From the NCBI RefSeq assembly GCF_001637205.1, contig NZ_LVJH01000001.1, positions 19,984 through 83,983 on the forward strand: 64,000 nt of DNA. The letters are read 5' to 3'. Below, piece by piece: positions 30,493-39,254 of the stretch. The notes beneath the pieces were generated by a model. It was not told where the DNA came from, did not search any database, and was given only the letters and a program-made list of their open reading frames with translations. A program made the position numbers and the translations under genes. The stretch is from Paenibacillus glacialis (GTDB lineage: Bacteria; Bacillota; Bacilli; Paenibacillales; Paenibacillaceae). Numbering within the stretch: the first letter of the stretch is position 1; the number at the start of each line of letters is the position of its first letter.

Positions 30493-30945
30493 TTAGTACT
30501 TGTTTATCTCACCAGAATTCATGTATTTAATCTCTGTAATTGTTACTTCAATAGAACCAGAAGGAACGATAAATTCACACACTTCACCCATTGTAGTCAT
30601 TAAGAGTTGCAATCCAATCGGGGATAAGAATGAAATCCAGTTCTTGCTTGGATCTGTCATATGAGGAAACACGATACTATACTGCTCCTCATAACCATCA
30701 TCCAGATAACGGAGAGTAACTTGACTCCCAATGAGAACCTTAGAATTCAAAGACTCTCGGCTGCTCTCAGCAATAATATTCTCAAGTGAGGCCGTATACA
30801 TATTAAGAACTTGATCAACCTTATTTCGCTCTTTAGCATCATCAGGTATATATTTCTTCAAGAAGGATTGCTTCTCTTCATCAAAGAATACAAGCTGATT
30901 CACTAATTGGGTATTGGAACCTTGAAGGAGGGCACTATGGTTCAT
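30493..30945 (-). CDS. GreA/GreB (Rnk-like) C-terminal domain protein
   Basis: The C-terminal half (about residues 75-150: VTLRYLDDGYEEQYSIVFP, LSPIGLQLL, FIVPSGSIEVTITEI) matches the FKBP-like domain that Gre and Rnk factors use to bind RNA polymerase. The N-terminal half is helical but shorter than a Gre coiled coil, and I do not see the paired acidic tip residues clearly. It may therefore bind polymerase without stimulating cleavage. ATG 30945 is preceded by AGGGGGTG with nine bases between; a GTG twelve bases upstream is less likely. Position before cse60 suggests sporulation expression (inference). Confidence 0.75.
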   Translation of the reverse strand: MNHSALLQGSNTQLVNQLVFFDEEKQSFLKKYIPDDAKERNKVDQVLNMYTASLENIIAESSRESLNSKVLIGSQVTLRYLDDGYEEQYSIVFPHMTDPSKNWISFLSPIGLQLLMTTMGEVCEFIVPSGSIEVTITEIKYMNSGEINKY

Positions 30946-31129
30946 AGTAGATTTCACCCCCTGTAAGAAACTTCTCCCTTTCTAAACCACGATAATACTT
31001 ACCCATATTAATCCCTCCATAAAAATATAGACCTCGTGTAAGGAGGCCTTTATCGTATCTTATCAAATATTTACATTTAATCAAATGTTAAAGAATGTTT
31101 CATATAATCTTTATGTAGAGATCATAATC

Positions 31130-31181
31130 AAATAGGCCGATCCCTCAGGTCATATCCGACCTGAAGGATCAGCCTATTTGC
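31130..31181 (-). terminator. Terminator of the pst operon
   Basis: A long stem (AAATAGGCTGATCCTTCAGG against CCTGAGGGATCGGCCTATTT, minus strand) follows the pstA stop by 18 bp. It ends the operon directly after pstA, with no pstB in between. Confidence 0.85.
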
Positions 31182-31198
31182 GAGATGAAATAAGCTTA

Positions 31199-32080
31199 CT
31201 ACATCTTCAATTTACGGTTGCTTATCCATAATGGAATTCGGAATAGAAGATTAATAAGCAGCACAACGATGACTAACACAGCTGCTGATCGATCTGCGAT
31301 CTGCTTGGCATCCTCCACGATGGCCTCAGATTGTACATACCATAGATGTACGGCAAGCGTCTCTCCAGGCGAGAAGAGATTAAAGTCCCACATCTCCCCT
31401 GAGGTACTTAGACCCGCAGTTAAGAGGATGACGGCTGATTCTCCAAATGCCCTGCCCGCTACCAAACAAATACCCGTAACAATCCCCCGCATAGCGATAG
31501 GTAGCACGACAGTGCGAATACACTGGAATTTTGTCATCCCTAGTGCATATGAAGCGTTACGAACATCAACCGGTACAGCTCGAATAGATTCTTCTGTGAC
31601 ACGAGCAAGCATTGGTAGATTTAGAAAGGCCAGACTGACAGCCCCACCTAATATGGTAAGTCCCACTTGAAAATAAGAGGCAAAGATAGCTAAACCTAAC
31701 ATCCCAAATACAATAGAAGGAACAGAAGCCAAGCTTTCGACACATATCCGCAATACTTCGGTAAACTTATTCTTGGGAGCATATTCAGCCATGTAGATCC
31801 CAGCTCCGATCCCTATAGGGATGGATAGGGCTAATGAAATCCCTAGAATATAGAATGAATTAAATAACACAGGGCCAATTCCACCGCCAACATCCATTTC
31901 TTCAGGAAGTTTCGTCAGGAAGCCCCATGACAAGCTAGGCAATCCCTTGCTTAGAATCGTATAGAGAAGCCAAAATATAAGCATTAGAACTAAGACTCCT
32001 AGCGTATAAAAACCACCCGTTGCTATTTTGTTCAGCCTAATTGAACGAGTTATTTTCGGAGTTCTCGTAAAACCACTCAT
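31199..32080 (-). CDS. pstA: Phosphate ABC transporter permease PstA
   Basis: One of the two membrane subunits of the high-affinity phosphate importer. The 293-residue protein has six hydrophobic segments and the EAA-type loop RNASYALGMTKFQCIRTVVLP (about residues 175-195), which contacts the ATPase. Features such as GIYMAEYAPKNKF and SVPSIVFGMLGLAIF are typical of PstA. It overlaps pstC by four bases (ATGA). It is the last gene of the operon, and the expected pstB is missing from this window. Confidence 0.95.
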   Translation of the reverse strand: MSGFTRTPKITRSIRLNKIATGGFYTLGVLVLMLIFWLLYTILSKGLPSLSWGFLTKLPEEMDVGGGIGPVLFNSFYILGISLALSIPIGIGAGIYMAEYAPKNKFTEVLRICVESLASVPSIVFGMLGLAIFASYFQVGLTILGGAVSLAFLNLPMLARVTEESIRAVPVDVRNASYALGMTKFQCIRTVVLPIAMRGIVTGICLVAGRAFGESAVILLTAGLSTSGEMWDFNLFSPGETLAVHLWYVQSEAIVEDAKQIADRSAAVLVIVVLLINLLFRIPLWISNRKLKM

Positions 32081-33030
32081 GTGACATCCCCTCCCTTTCT
32101 ACCTAGAAAGCGTATGAATAAGATAAGAGCAAATGATATGAGTAGTAACAAGAATGCCATCATATGCAATGCATAGTTCCAAGGAGAATCAAAATCGACA
32201 TTCGAAATTTGCATAACAATATTACTCGTCAATACTGAAGTAGGGGAGAAGAATGACTTAGCTAACTGCGCTGTATTTCCAATAACCATCACAACAGCCA
32301 TTGTCTCACCGATAGCACGCGTCATCCCCATAATAATTGCCGCAACTACCCCTCTGCCCGCTGCTGGTAATATCACCTTCATAATAACTTGGATACGTGT
32401 AGATCCCATAGCGTATGCAGCATCACGGTATTTCTTGGGTACCGAAGAGATTGCGTCATCGCTAATTCTACATATCGTAGGTAGGATCATTAGAGTTAGA
32501 ACCAGCGCTGCTGCAAGCAGACCATCCCCAAGGTTCTCACCACTTATTTCACGAAGAAAGGGTATGAGCACCGTCAATCCCAAATAACCGTATACAATAG
32601 ATGGAATACCTACCAATAGATCAAGTACAGGGCGCACTATATTCTTAAACCAAGTCGGTGCAATCTCAGCGATCAAAATAGCCATACCTACGGATATAGG
32701 CACTGCAATCAAGAGAGTAAGACCTGTCAATGATAGTGTATTAATGATAAACAGAGCCGCTCCGAAGCGCCCTTCCTCAGGTGTCCAATCGAAAGAGAAG
32801 AAGAATTCTGCAACAGAGACATGTTGAAATGTCAGCAGTGCTGTCTTTCCAATGAAGAAAATAACAAGTCCCAGCACAAAACATAGAGCAAATATGCTGA
32901 AGAGCGCATAAAATTTGAACATCTTATTGGTAAAGTGCACCCTCGCATATCTGTTAAACCGGTTTGAGCCTATAGGTTTAGGTAGCAATTCATCTTTAGT
33001 CGCGAATGGTTGTGCAGGCGTACCCATCAT
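32077..33030 (-). CDS. pstC: Phosphate ABC transporter permease PstC
   Basis: Partner permease of PstA. The 317-residue protein has a cytoplasmic N-terminus, six hydrophobic segments, and the PstC signatures AVPISVGMAILIAEIAP, GIPSIVYGYLGLTVL and the coupling loop YRDAAYAMGSTRIQVIMKVILP (about 205-225). GGGAGGAAT precedes the ATG. A 77-bp spacer with a strong hairpin separates it from pstS, so permease expression is probably lower than that of the binding protein. Confidence 0.95.
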   Translation of the reverse strand: MMGTPAQPFATKDELLPKPIGSNRFNRYARVHFTNKMFKFYALFSIFALCFVLGLVIFFIGKTALLTFQHVSVAEFFFSFDWTPEEGRFGAALFIINTLSLTGLTLLIAVPISVGMAILIAEIAPTWFKNIVRPVLDLLVGIPSIVYGYLGLTVLIPFLREISGENLGDGLLAAALVLTLMILPTICRISDDAISSVPKKYRDAAYAMGSTRIQVIMKVILPAAGRGVVAAIIMGMTRAIGETMAVVMVIGNTAQLAKSFFSPTSVLTSNIVMQISNVDFDSPWNYALHMMAFLLLLISFALILFIRFLGRKGGDVT

Positions 33031-33044
33031 ATTCCTCCCAGAAA

Positions 33045-33077
33045 GCAGCCAGCTCCAATGTTCCTAGAGCTGGCTGC
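33045..33077 (-). terminator. Intercistronic hairpin between pstS and pstC
   Basis: The perfect ten-base stem GCAGCCAGCT / AGCTGGCTGC with a short loop, without a strong T-tract, fits an attenuator or 3'-end stabiliser that lets pstS be expressed above pstC-pstA. Confidence 0.65.
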
Positions 33078-33107
33078 ATAATGATCTTTCCTTTCACTTT
33101 ACAATCC

Positions 33108-33968
33108 TTATTTCATTGCAGAAATCGGAATGAATTTCAATTTCTTCAATGAACTTTGTTGGAATTTGGAGCTTTGAACATATTCAATGAAAGCTTTCGT
33201 TGCGCCTGTTGGTTGACCCTTAGTCATATAGTAGCCATATGCCCATATTTTGTAACTACCATTAATAACATTATCTGTTGATGCTGCTACGCCATTAAAT
33301 TTCACAGCCTTCAAATCACTTGTCACATACACAAGGTCAATATATCCGATAGAGTTCGGTGTAGTAGCAACAGCTGTTTTCATGTCACCACTTGATCCTA
33401 CTTCTTTATAGTTCTTTTCTTTCTTTGTGATGTCTCCACCATTAAGTGCTTTAGATTGATAATTTACACGAGTACCTGATCCGAAAGCGCGGGTGATGAC
33501 AACGATATCTGCACTATCTCCACCAACCTCTTTCCAGTTCGTGATTTTACCTGAGTAAATACCTTTCAATTGCTCCGTGGAAAGATCAGTAACTTGTACA
33601 TTATTGTTAACGACTGTAGCAAAAGGAATCACCGCTACTTTATTAGCTACTTGACCAGAAAAGGCTTTAAATCCAGGAACATCCATACTTGCATCCCAGT
33701 CACAAGCACCAATGTCAGCAATGCCTTTCTTCACTGCTTGTGGACCAGTAACAGATCCCTTACCGGAAGCAGCAACTTTCACTTTAGGATTCAATTTTTG
33801 GAATTCTTTCGCAGCTTGAAGTGTCAATGGCAATAGTGCCGTTGAACCATTTACTGTAATTTTTCCACTCAGTTGACTTGGAGCTGCTGAAGCTGCACCG
33901 GCTAGAGCTGATGACACCAACATAACGGATGTAACTGCTACTAATGATATTTTTTTGAATAATTTCAC
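33108..33968 (-). CDS. pstS: Phosphate-binding protein PstS
   Basis: Secreted or cell-surface phosphate receptor of the Pst importer. The 286-residue protein has a signal peptide (KKISLVAVTSVMLVSSALAGA), then GKITVNGSTALLPLTLQAAKEF, the phosphate-loop pattern AASGKGSVTGPQAV and TRAFGSGTRVNYQS, all typical of PstS. It has no lipobox cysteine after the signal: the cleavage region reads AGAASAAPSQ. It therefore looks like a signal peptidase I substrate, unlike the lipoprotein PstS usual in Gram-positives. It lies 30 bp downstream of the propeller gene and shares its PhoP-controlled promoter. Confidence 0.93.
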   Translation of the reverse strand: MKLFKKISLVAVTSVMLVSSALAGAASAAPSQLSGKITVNGSTALLPLTLQAAKEFQKLNPKVKVAASGKGSVTGPQAVKKGIADIGACDWDASMDVPGFKAFSGQVANKVAVIPFATVVNNNVQVTDLSTEQLKGIYSGKITNWKEVGGDSADIVVITRAFGSGTRVNYQSKALNGGDITKKEKNYKEVGSSGDMKTAVATTPNSIGYIDLVYVTSDLKAVKFNGVAASTDNVINGSYKIWAYGYYMTKGQPTGATKAFIEYVQSSKFQQSSLKKLKFIPISAMK

Positions 33969-33998
33969 TTAAAAAACCCCTCTCATTTAAACCTCATT

Positions 33999-35456
33999 TT
34001 ATTGTGTAAGCTGAATTTGTTGACCGTTCGTAATTACGATTACTTTACCATCGGAGATAACTGCCAATTGTGTACCATCTGGCGAAAGAGCGACTTCCGA
34101 AATATCGTTCGTAGTGCTGAATAGTTCTGCTTGCGTTCCGCTTGCATCAACCTTAATCACTTTTGTACTTCCGTCTTTAGCAATTCCAACTACAATGATA
34201 ACTCCGTCATAAGAGACATCTTCAAACGTAACATCAATATTACTAACTAAATCCTGAGACTTCCCATCAGCTGTAACTAATTTTATTACGTTAGTCGCAC
34301 TTACATTATCTGCATCAGCGCTCATATAAACGACATTGCCACCGCTTAATAGTGCAGGATATAACTTATTATCATTGCTCTTCGTTAATTGAACGGGTTT
34401 AGCATCTTTTGTAGCGATATCAAGAGAAAAGAGTTGTGCACCTGCATCAGAGTAATCGATCGTTAACGATTCCTCTGTGCTGTCTTTATCAGTTTTAGCA
34501 ACACCCGTAATATTTACGATATAGACGATCTTCGTATCATCAGAAGATACACGAACATCAGACTTATTCTCTACTTTATCCGCTAATACTTGCGTGATTT
34601 TGCCTGTGTCTAGACTTATGTAGGAAATTTTCTCTTGTTTGTCACCTTGAATGAAATATACCTTTTTGTTATCAGCAGACCATCTCAAATCTGTTTTGAC
34701 TGATGTATCAGAACCGAGGACTTGAACTTGCCCGCTACTAATCATCAAAAGGGATAGCAGATTGTTATCGTCAATGAATGCTCCCAACTGCCCATTAGGT
34801 GAAACTGTCATTGAACCTTCACTAGCAGAAGTAGACAACAACTCAGATCCATAGGTTGATTTGTTAAGCTTGTAAAGTTGAGCTGTCTCTCCATCTTCTT
34901 TCGTTACTACGATATTTCCAGTTGCGTCCCAATGAAGCGTATCAAATGCTCCACTAAGTCTTTTTGCACTTAGGATATGATTCACTTTATCAGTCTGCCC
35001 TGTAATCACTTCGCCACCTAGCGCTCCTACCACTGCACTAAGTTCAACATATGTCCTTCCATCTTGAGTGATCGGTGCAGTCTTAAATGTAAGATTCGCG
35101 CTATCCACTAAATATTTCAGTGACTGTGGTTGAATGCTAACCGAATGAAGAGATTTGGCATCCGTTATTGTAATCGTTCCTTTGGAGAGTGTTGCTGTAG
35201 CATTCAACACCTTCGCAAGATCACTTACCGCATACAGCGGATTTTGATTAACCAGAATAGATTTCAAAGTAACGTTCGTACCATTCACGTTGAAAGATGA
35301 ATCGACTACTTTGTATGCTTCTGCTTTTTTGGCTACTGCTTTCTTCACGGTCTGACTTGTAGGCTTGGCACTTGCTGCTCCTGCCGTTCCAGCTGCTAAA
35401 GCGGATGTAACTAGTGTAGTTGCGACCATAATCGTCATTAATTTACCGTTTTTCAA
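33999..35456 (-). CDS. Secreted protein: copper amine oxidase N-like domain plus beta-propeller
   Basis: The 485-residue protein has a signal peptide (MTIMVATTLVTSALAAGTAG), a domain like the copper amine oxidase N-terminal stalk (about residues 55-165: VNGTNVTLKSILVNQNPLYAVSDL, RTYVELSAVVGALGG), then repeated propeller-like blades (LRWSADNKKVYFIQGD, VRVSSDDTKIVYIVN, VALSPDGTQLAVISD). It has no catalytic motif; the stalk domain in Paenibacillus proteins is usually a surface module. It is the first gene of the pst operon and directly follows a PhoP box, so it is probably made under phosphate starvation. A wall-bound sensor or scaffold role is conjecture. Confidence 0.75.
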   Translation of the reverse strand: MKNGKLMTIMVATTLVTSALAAGTAGAASAKPTSQTVKKAVAKKAEAYKVVDSSFNVNGTNVTLKSILVNQNPLYAVSDLAKVLNATATLSKGTITITDAKSLHSVSIQPQSLKYLVDSANLTFKTAPITQDGRTYVELSAVVGALGGEVITGQTDKVNHILSAKRLSGAFDTLHWDATGNIVVTKEDGETAQLYKLNKSTYGSELLSTSASEGSMTVSPNGQLGAFIDDNNLLSLLMISSGQVQVLGSDTSVKTDLRWSADNKKVYFIQGDKQEKISYISLDTGKITQVLADKVENKSDVRVSSDDTKIVYIVNITGVAKTDKDSTEESLTIDYSDAGAQLFSLDIATKDAKPVQLTKSNDNKLYPALLSGGNVVYMSADADNVSATNVIKLVTADGKSQDLVSNIDVTFEDVSYDGVIIVVGIAKDGSTKVIKVDASGTQAELFSTTNDISEVALSPDGTQLAVISDGKVIVITNGQQIQLTQ

Positions 35457-35510
35457 TTAGATTCACCCTTTTCTTGTCATAAAAGCTATAGGTTCATTGT
35501 CGTATATAAG

Positions 35511-35549
35511 TGTTAAATCTGAACCACTGGAATGTTATGGTAATGTAAA
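35511..35549 (-). promoter_or_regulatory. PhoP box of the pst operon
   Basis: On the minus strand four hexamers occur with exact 5-bp spacers: TTTACA (35544-35549), ATAACA (35533-35538), GTGGTT (35522-35527, degenerate) and TTAACA (35511-35516). TT(A/T/C)ACA repeats on an 11-bp pitch are the Bacillales PhoP-binding pattern. A TATATA-like -10 follows. The 16-bp palindrome CCTTCTATATAGAAGG (35595-35610) lies further upstream and is unexplained. Confidence 0.72.
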
Positions 35550-35791
35550 ATGAATATTTTTTTATATTCCAATTACTATTCATATAAATTAATACCTTCT
35601 ATATAGAAGGAACATACAAATGACTAATACTAGAACCTTTGATGTTCCCCACTAAATTCTTCAATTGTATTGACAAGTGATCTATAAAAGGAGTACCATA
35701 CAAACTAAAAATTCTTATCGGATAACTTTGAATTATAATATAGATAAGTGATTATTACGGTTATATAACCTAAAGAAATGAGGACTATCCC

Positions 35792-36958
35792 ATGACTAAT
35801 GTGCCTAATTTAAAAAATGTAGCTTCAGAACAAGCCTTATCTCAACACCTAATCGAAGTTCGACGTAATCTTCACCAGGAACCTGAATTATCAAATGAAG
35901 AATATAAAACGACCGCAAAGATCCGTGAATGGCTGACTGAAGCGAACATTCGCATTCTCGATGTTCCACTAGCTACCGGATTAATCGCTGAAATTGGTTC
36001 GGGTGAAGGTCCAATAGTGGCTATCCGTTGTGATATCGATGCCTTACCCATTAAAGAACAGACCAATTTGCCATTTGCTTCAGAGATTGATGGAAAAATG
36101 CATGCTTGTGGTCATGACTTCCACACGGCAGCAATCCTCGGTGCAGCTTATTTATTGAAAGCTCGCGAAGCGGAGTTGACCGGCACCGTTCGTGTCTTGT
36201 TTCAACCCGCTGAAGAAACAGGACATGGTGCAACATCCGTATTAGCCTCAGGTGGTCTTAATGACGTATCCGCCATCTTTGGTCTGCATAATAACCCTGA
36301 CTTACCCGTTGGAACATTTGGAACTCGGACAGGTGCTTTAACAGCTGGCGTTGATCGGTTTGAAATAACGATTCGAGGTATAGGAGCCCATGCTGCCTAC
36401 CCTGAGAACGGTGTAGACAGCATCGTGACAGCTGCACAAATTATCCTTTCGTTACAGACCATTGCCAGCCGAATCACAAGTGCTACTGAACCTGTGATTG
36501 TCAGCGTGACAAGAATCTGCGGTGGAAATACCTGGAACGTATTACCTGAAGCTGTTGAGTTAGAAGGAACAGTGAGAACCTATAATGAAGAAATTCGACA
36601 TCTCATCCCAGAGAAAATAAAGCAGATTATTAATGGAATCGCAGCTGCCGCTGGAGCAGAAGCCGAATTACATTGGTATCCAGGTCCTCCAGCCACAGTT
36701 AACGATGGGAATTGGGCGGACTTTACCAAAGAAATTGCAGCCCTTGCAGACTATAAGGTGCTTGATTTATCTCCACGAATGGGTGGTGAGGATTTCTCCT
36801 TCTACCTCCAGCAAATCCCTGGAGCCTTCGTCAATATCGGAACCAATGGGGCTTATGGGCTACATCATCCTCAGTTTGATGTAGATGAAGAAGCATTATT
36901 ACCCACTTCACGTTATTTCGCTTTGCTGGCAGAAGCCGCGTTGAAGAAGCTAGCATAG
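35792..36958 (+). CDS. M20-family amidohydrolase (N-acyl amino acid hydrolase type)
   Basis: Predicted cytoplasmic metallo-aminoacylase that releases amino acids from N-acyl or hippurate-like amides. The 388-residue protein starts with IEVRRNLHQEPELSNEEYKT, then has metal-ligand motifs MHACGHDFHTAAILG (about residue 100), FQPAEETGHGA (about 133), HAAYPENGVDS in the dimerisation domain (about 195), and GGEDFSFYLQQIPGAF (about 330). All typical M20D ligands are present. The true substrate cannot be told. It stands alone on the plus strand between the pst operon and a decayed regulator. Confidence 0.9.
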   Translation: MTNVPNLKNVASEQALSQHLIEVRRNLHQEPELSNEEYKTTAKIREWLTEANIRILDVPLATGLIAEIGSGEGPIVAIRCDIDALPIKEQTNLPFASEIDGKMHACGHDFHTAAILGAAYLLKAREAELTGTVRVLFQPAEETGHGATSVLASGGLNDVSAIFGLHNNPDLPVGTFGTRTGALTAGVDRFEITIRGIGAHAAYPENGVDSIVTAAQIILSLQTIASRITSATEPVIVSVTRICGGNTWNVLPEAVELEGTVRTYNEEIRHLIPEKIKQIINGIAAAAGAEAELHWYPGPPATVNDGNWADFTKEIAALADYKVLDLSPRMGGEDFSFYLQQIPGAFVNIGTNGAYGLHHPQFDVDEEALLPTSRYFALLAEAALKKLA

Positions 36959-37015
36959 AAGTCCTAGCCATTCCCCTTATTAAATAGAATACCTGTGAAA
37001 CAAGGGAGATAAATT

Positions 37016-37144
37016 ATGATGATATTGATCATTGTCAACCTTTCCGTTTTAGTATTCCTTTACCCGGAAAACGTTGAAAAGATGCACTCACCAAAAGAGC
37101 TTAAGAGCCAATTTAGTTTATCGTTTACACCCAGTCATTTTTAA
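37016..37144 (+). CDS. Possible short ORF, 42 residues
   Basis: AAGGGAG lies seven bases before ATG 37016. The peptide starts MMILIIVNLSVLVFLYPENV (membrane-like) and continues with an ordinary hydrophilic stretch to a stop at 37142. It overlaps the end of a decayed regulator on the other strand. It may be the 5' remnant of a disrupted gene rather than a functional peptide. Confidence 0.3.
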   Translation: MMILIIVNLSVLVFLYPENVEKMHSPKELKSQFSLSFTPSHF

Positions 37145-37310
37145 GTGCAAACACAACAGCATTTGTCCGATCTTGCATATTCATTTCACTTGAAATATTG
37201 GACACATGGCTTTTCACCTTTTTTCTGAAATAATAAGTGTATTCGCTATGCCTTGGTTGCTTTGTCATAAGCTAACAATTGAAGGCCCTCGCATTCTCGA
37301 TTAGCGAGCA
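37125..37310 (-). pseudogene. Decayed LuxR/NarL-type response regulator, C-terminal fragment
   Basis: Reading the minus strand across frames gives an evident LuxR HTH: NRECEGLQLLAYDK, then (shifted) NQGIANTLIISEK, then (shifted) KVKSHVSNISSEMNMQDR and TNAVVFALKNDWV with stop at 37125-37127. This matches the LiaR-like pattern (TxREIEVL, NKEIAxxLxISEKTVKxHVSNIL, VQDRTQA). At least two frameshifts (near 37250 and 37220, the latter in an A-run) and a TAG break it. The upstream receiver domain is missing or unrecognisable; weak coding traces extend to about 37393. Confidence 0.75.
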
Positions 37311-37394
37311 AGTAATAGGGCGTTTATTACTTCATTTTGATGAAACTTTCCTTCAATCTCTTTTAGAGCTTGCCTTCACAACTATTTTCAAACA

Positions 37395-37440
37395 CAAAGA
37401 AGCCACAGTTGTCGCAGCTACGACAACTGTGGCTTCTTTG
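37395..37440 (-). terminator. Terminator of the AraC-type regulator gene
   Basis: A 20-bp perfect inverted repeat (CAAAGAAGCCACAGTTGTCG) with a six-base loop lies 92 bp past the regulator stop. It can act in either direction. The 37441-37531 stretch holds nothing else I recognise. Confidence 0.8.
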
Positions 37441-37531
37441 CGTCTATAATTGAGTACCCTATGTGGTATCCATTTCAATATGGCATTAAGGTTTAACAAA
37501 ATCCGAACCTCTTGCAGTCAATTTTGAACCT

Positions 37532-39145
37532 TTAATGTGCTACCATTCTCAGAACATCATCAATTTTTTTGCTATTGGCAAGGAGTTGACCTTGGTTCAT
37601 CCATGTCATAAAGTCAACTTCGAACGCACGGCGATTTCGAACGGCGGGAATTGTTTGCCACATGGGATGATCAATCTGCTGCCTTTCTGATCCTGCTACG
37701 TGTTCATGCCATTTATCGAACGCAAAGAAAATATAATCCGCATCTAACCCGTTCAACCATTCCCACGTTACGCCTTGTCTACCTGCTTCATGGGTTAACG
37801 CCTGTACCATCGGATGGGGAGTTATACCTAAATCCTTCCATAGAAATGGCTTCGTATATTTCTGATCGACGCTGATGCAATCGGCTGCAATACGCAAAAA
37901 GACATACGTCCGATTCCTCATTGAGCCGGACAATAATTTTCTTGCCCTGGATACTTTATCCTCATATTGCTGGATGGCATACTCCGCCTGATCAACCCGT
38001 TCCAACCGTTCCGCTAGCGTTCGTAATGTTGAATGCCAGTCCATATCATCATGTATAATGACATCGGTATCCAAGAATTTCTTGCATTGCTCATATTGAT
38101 TCGTACGAAGCTCGTAATCACTTCTACGTGCAATAATTAGATCCGGCTCGTACTCTGAAAGTGATTCATAGCTATCTTGCAAAACATTAAATGTCGGAAC
38201 ATGCTTCAGTCCAAGATATTCTTGCCGCCCCCATCCGGGATGAGACCATTGCACAACAGGAATAACACCTAATGTGATCAATAAATCTTCCATATATAGA
38301 GACACAACACGCACCGTACTTCGCTGTTGTTTACGATACTGACCTGGAGCCACTCCGACCGACTTCTTAAAACGGCGGTTAAAATAAAATTCATTGTTAA
38401 AGCCTACATATTGGGCAATCTCATGAATTCGATCCTCTGTTTTTAAGAGTAGCTGCTTCGCATGGTCGATCCGTAGTTTATTTACAAAACTAAGTGGAAT
38501 TTGACCTGTAAGCTCCTTGAACATTTGCGAGTATTGCCATGGGAACACATCCACATCCGCAGCCAACTGCGCCACTGTCACTTGCTCAGCGTAGTTATCA
38601 CTTAAATAATCGATTGAGCTTTTCACAGCACTCTTCAAATCCCGTACGGGGGCCAAACTACTATTTTGCTGTAGCACATAGCGAAGGAATTCCTCAAACC
38701 GCACATGATTGAAAAACCGCATGAATTCTTCTTTATCGTGACTATGCAAGTAAATCTCCTCCAGCAAATCAATGCATCGTGCGAACGGTACGCGGTTCCA
38801 GATACCCTTATACGGAAAAATAGCTTGCTGTTGTTTATGCTCCGAGGTGTTCAAATCTGGAATCCGAATCGCTTTAAACGTAATAACGTAGAAAGAGATA
38901 CTGTTTTTATATGTATGGATATGAATGGCTTGATCTGGTTCCACAATAGCCAGACTTGCTCTGACTATTTCCTGAGTACCATGCCCAGTATCTATTTCTG
39001 CTATGCCATCCGTAACAGCAAACAGCATGTACTCCTCAGCCCCAATAAATTCCTCGCTAGTCAATACGTCCAATTGGAGATACCGGATGCCTGTCATCAT
39101 ATAAATGATGGACGGGCAGCAGGAAGATGCTACCTCAATACTCAT
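37532..39145 (-). CDS. AraC-family regulator fused to a siderophore-binding domain (Btr-like)
   Basis: The N-terminal part (about 1-150) is a cupin-like segment, the middle (about 165-265) a double HTH of AraC type (VAQLAADVDVFPWQYSQMF, IHEIAQYVGFNNEFYFNRRF), and the C-terminal part (about 275-537) a periplasmic-binding-protein fold. B. subtilis Btr has this layout and activates siderophore uptake when the siderophore binds. The C-terminal domain is closely similar to the binding protein encoded upstream (VVQWSHPGWGRQEYLG versus IVQWYHPSWGKQDYLG). I use ATG 39145, six bases after AGGAGG. A Fur-box-like site covers the region just upstream. Confidence 0.88.
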   Translation of the reverse strand: MSIEVASSCCPSIIYMMTGIRYLQLDVLTSEEFIGAEEYMLFAVTDGIAEIDTGHGTQEIVRASLAIVEPDQAIHIHTYKNSISFYVITFKAIRIPDLNTSEHKQQQAIFPYKGIWNRVPFARCIDLLEEIYLHSHDKEEFMRFFNHVRFEEFLRYVLQQNSSLAPVRDLKSAVKSSIDYLSDNYAEQVTVAQLAADVDVFPWQYSQMFKELTGQIPLSFVNKLRIDHAKQLLLKTEDRIHEIAQYVGFNNEFYFNRRFKKSVGVAPGQYRKQQRSTVRVVSLYMEDLLITLGVIPVVQWSHPGWGRQEYLGLKHVPTFNVLQDSYESLSEYEPDLIIARRSDYELRTNQYEQCKKFLDTDVIIHDDMDWHSTLRTLAERLERVDQAEYAIQQYEDKVSRARKLLSGSMRNRTYVFLRIAADCISVDQKYTKPFLWKDLGITPHPMVQALTHEAGRQGVTWEWLNGLDADYIFFAFDKWHEHVAGSERQQIDHPMWQTIPAVRNRRAFEVDFMTWMNQGQLLANSKKIDDVLRMVAH

Positions 39146-39158
39146 CATGCCCCTCCTT

Positions 39159-39173
39159 TGATAATGAGAATCA
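39159..39173 (-). promoter_or_regulatory. Fur box upstream of the AraC-type regulator
   Basis: TGATAATGAGAATCA matches the 7-1-7 Fur consensus TGATAATNATTATCA at 12 of 14 defined positions. It sits just before the ribosome-binding site. Confidence 0.65.
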
Positions 39174-39254
39174 ATATTACTAGTGTAACGCAAAAAATAA
39201 AGCTCTTCAATAAAACCTAAAGAGCTTTCTTATTTGTAACATTTCTAAAGCTAT

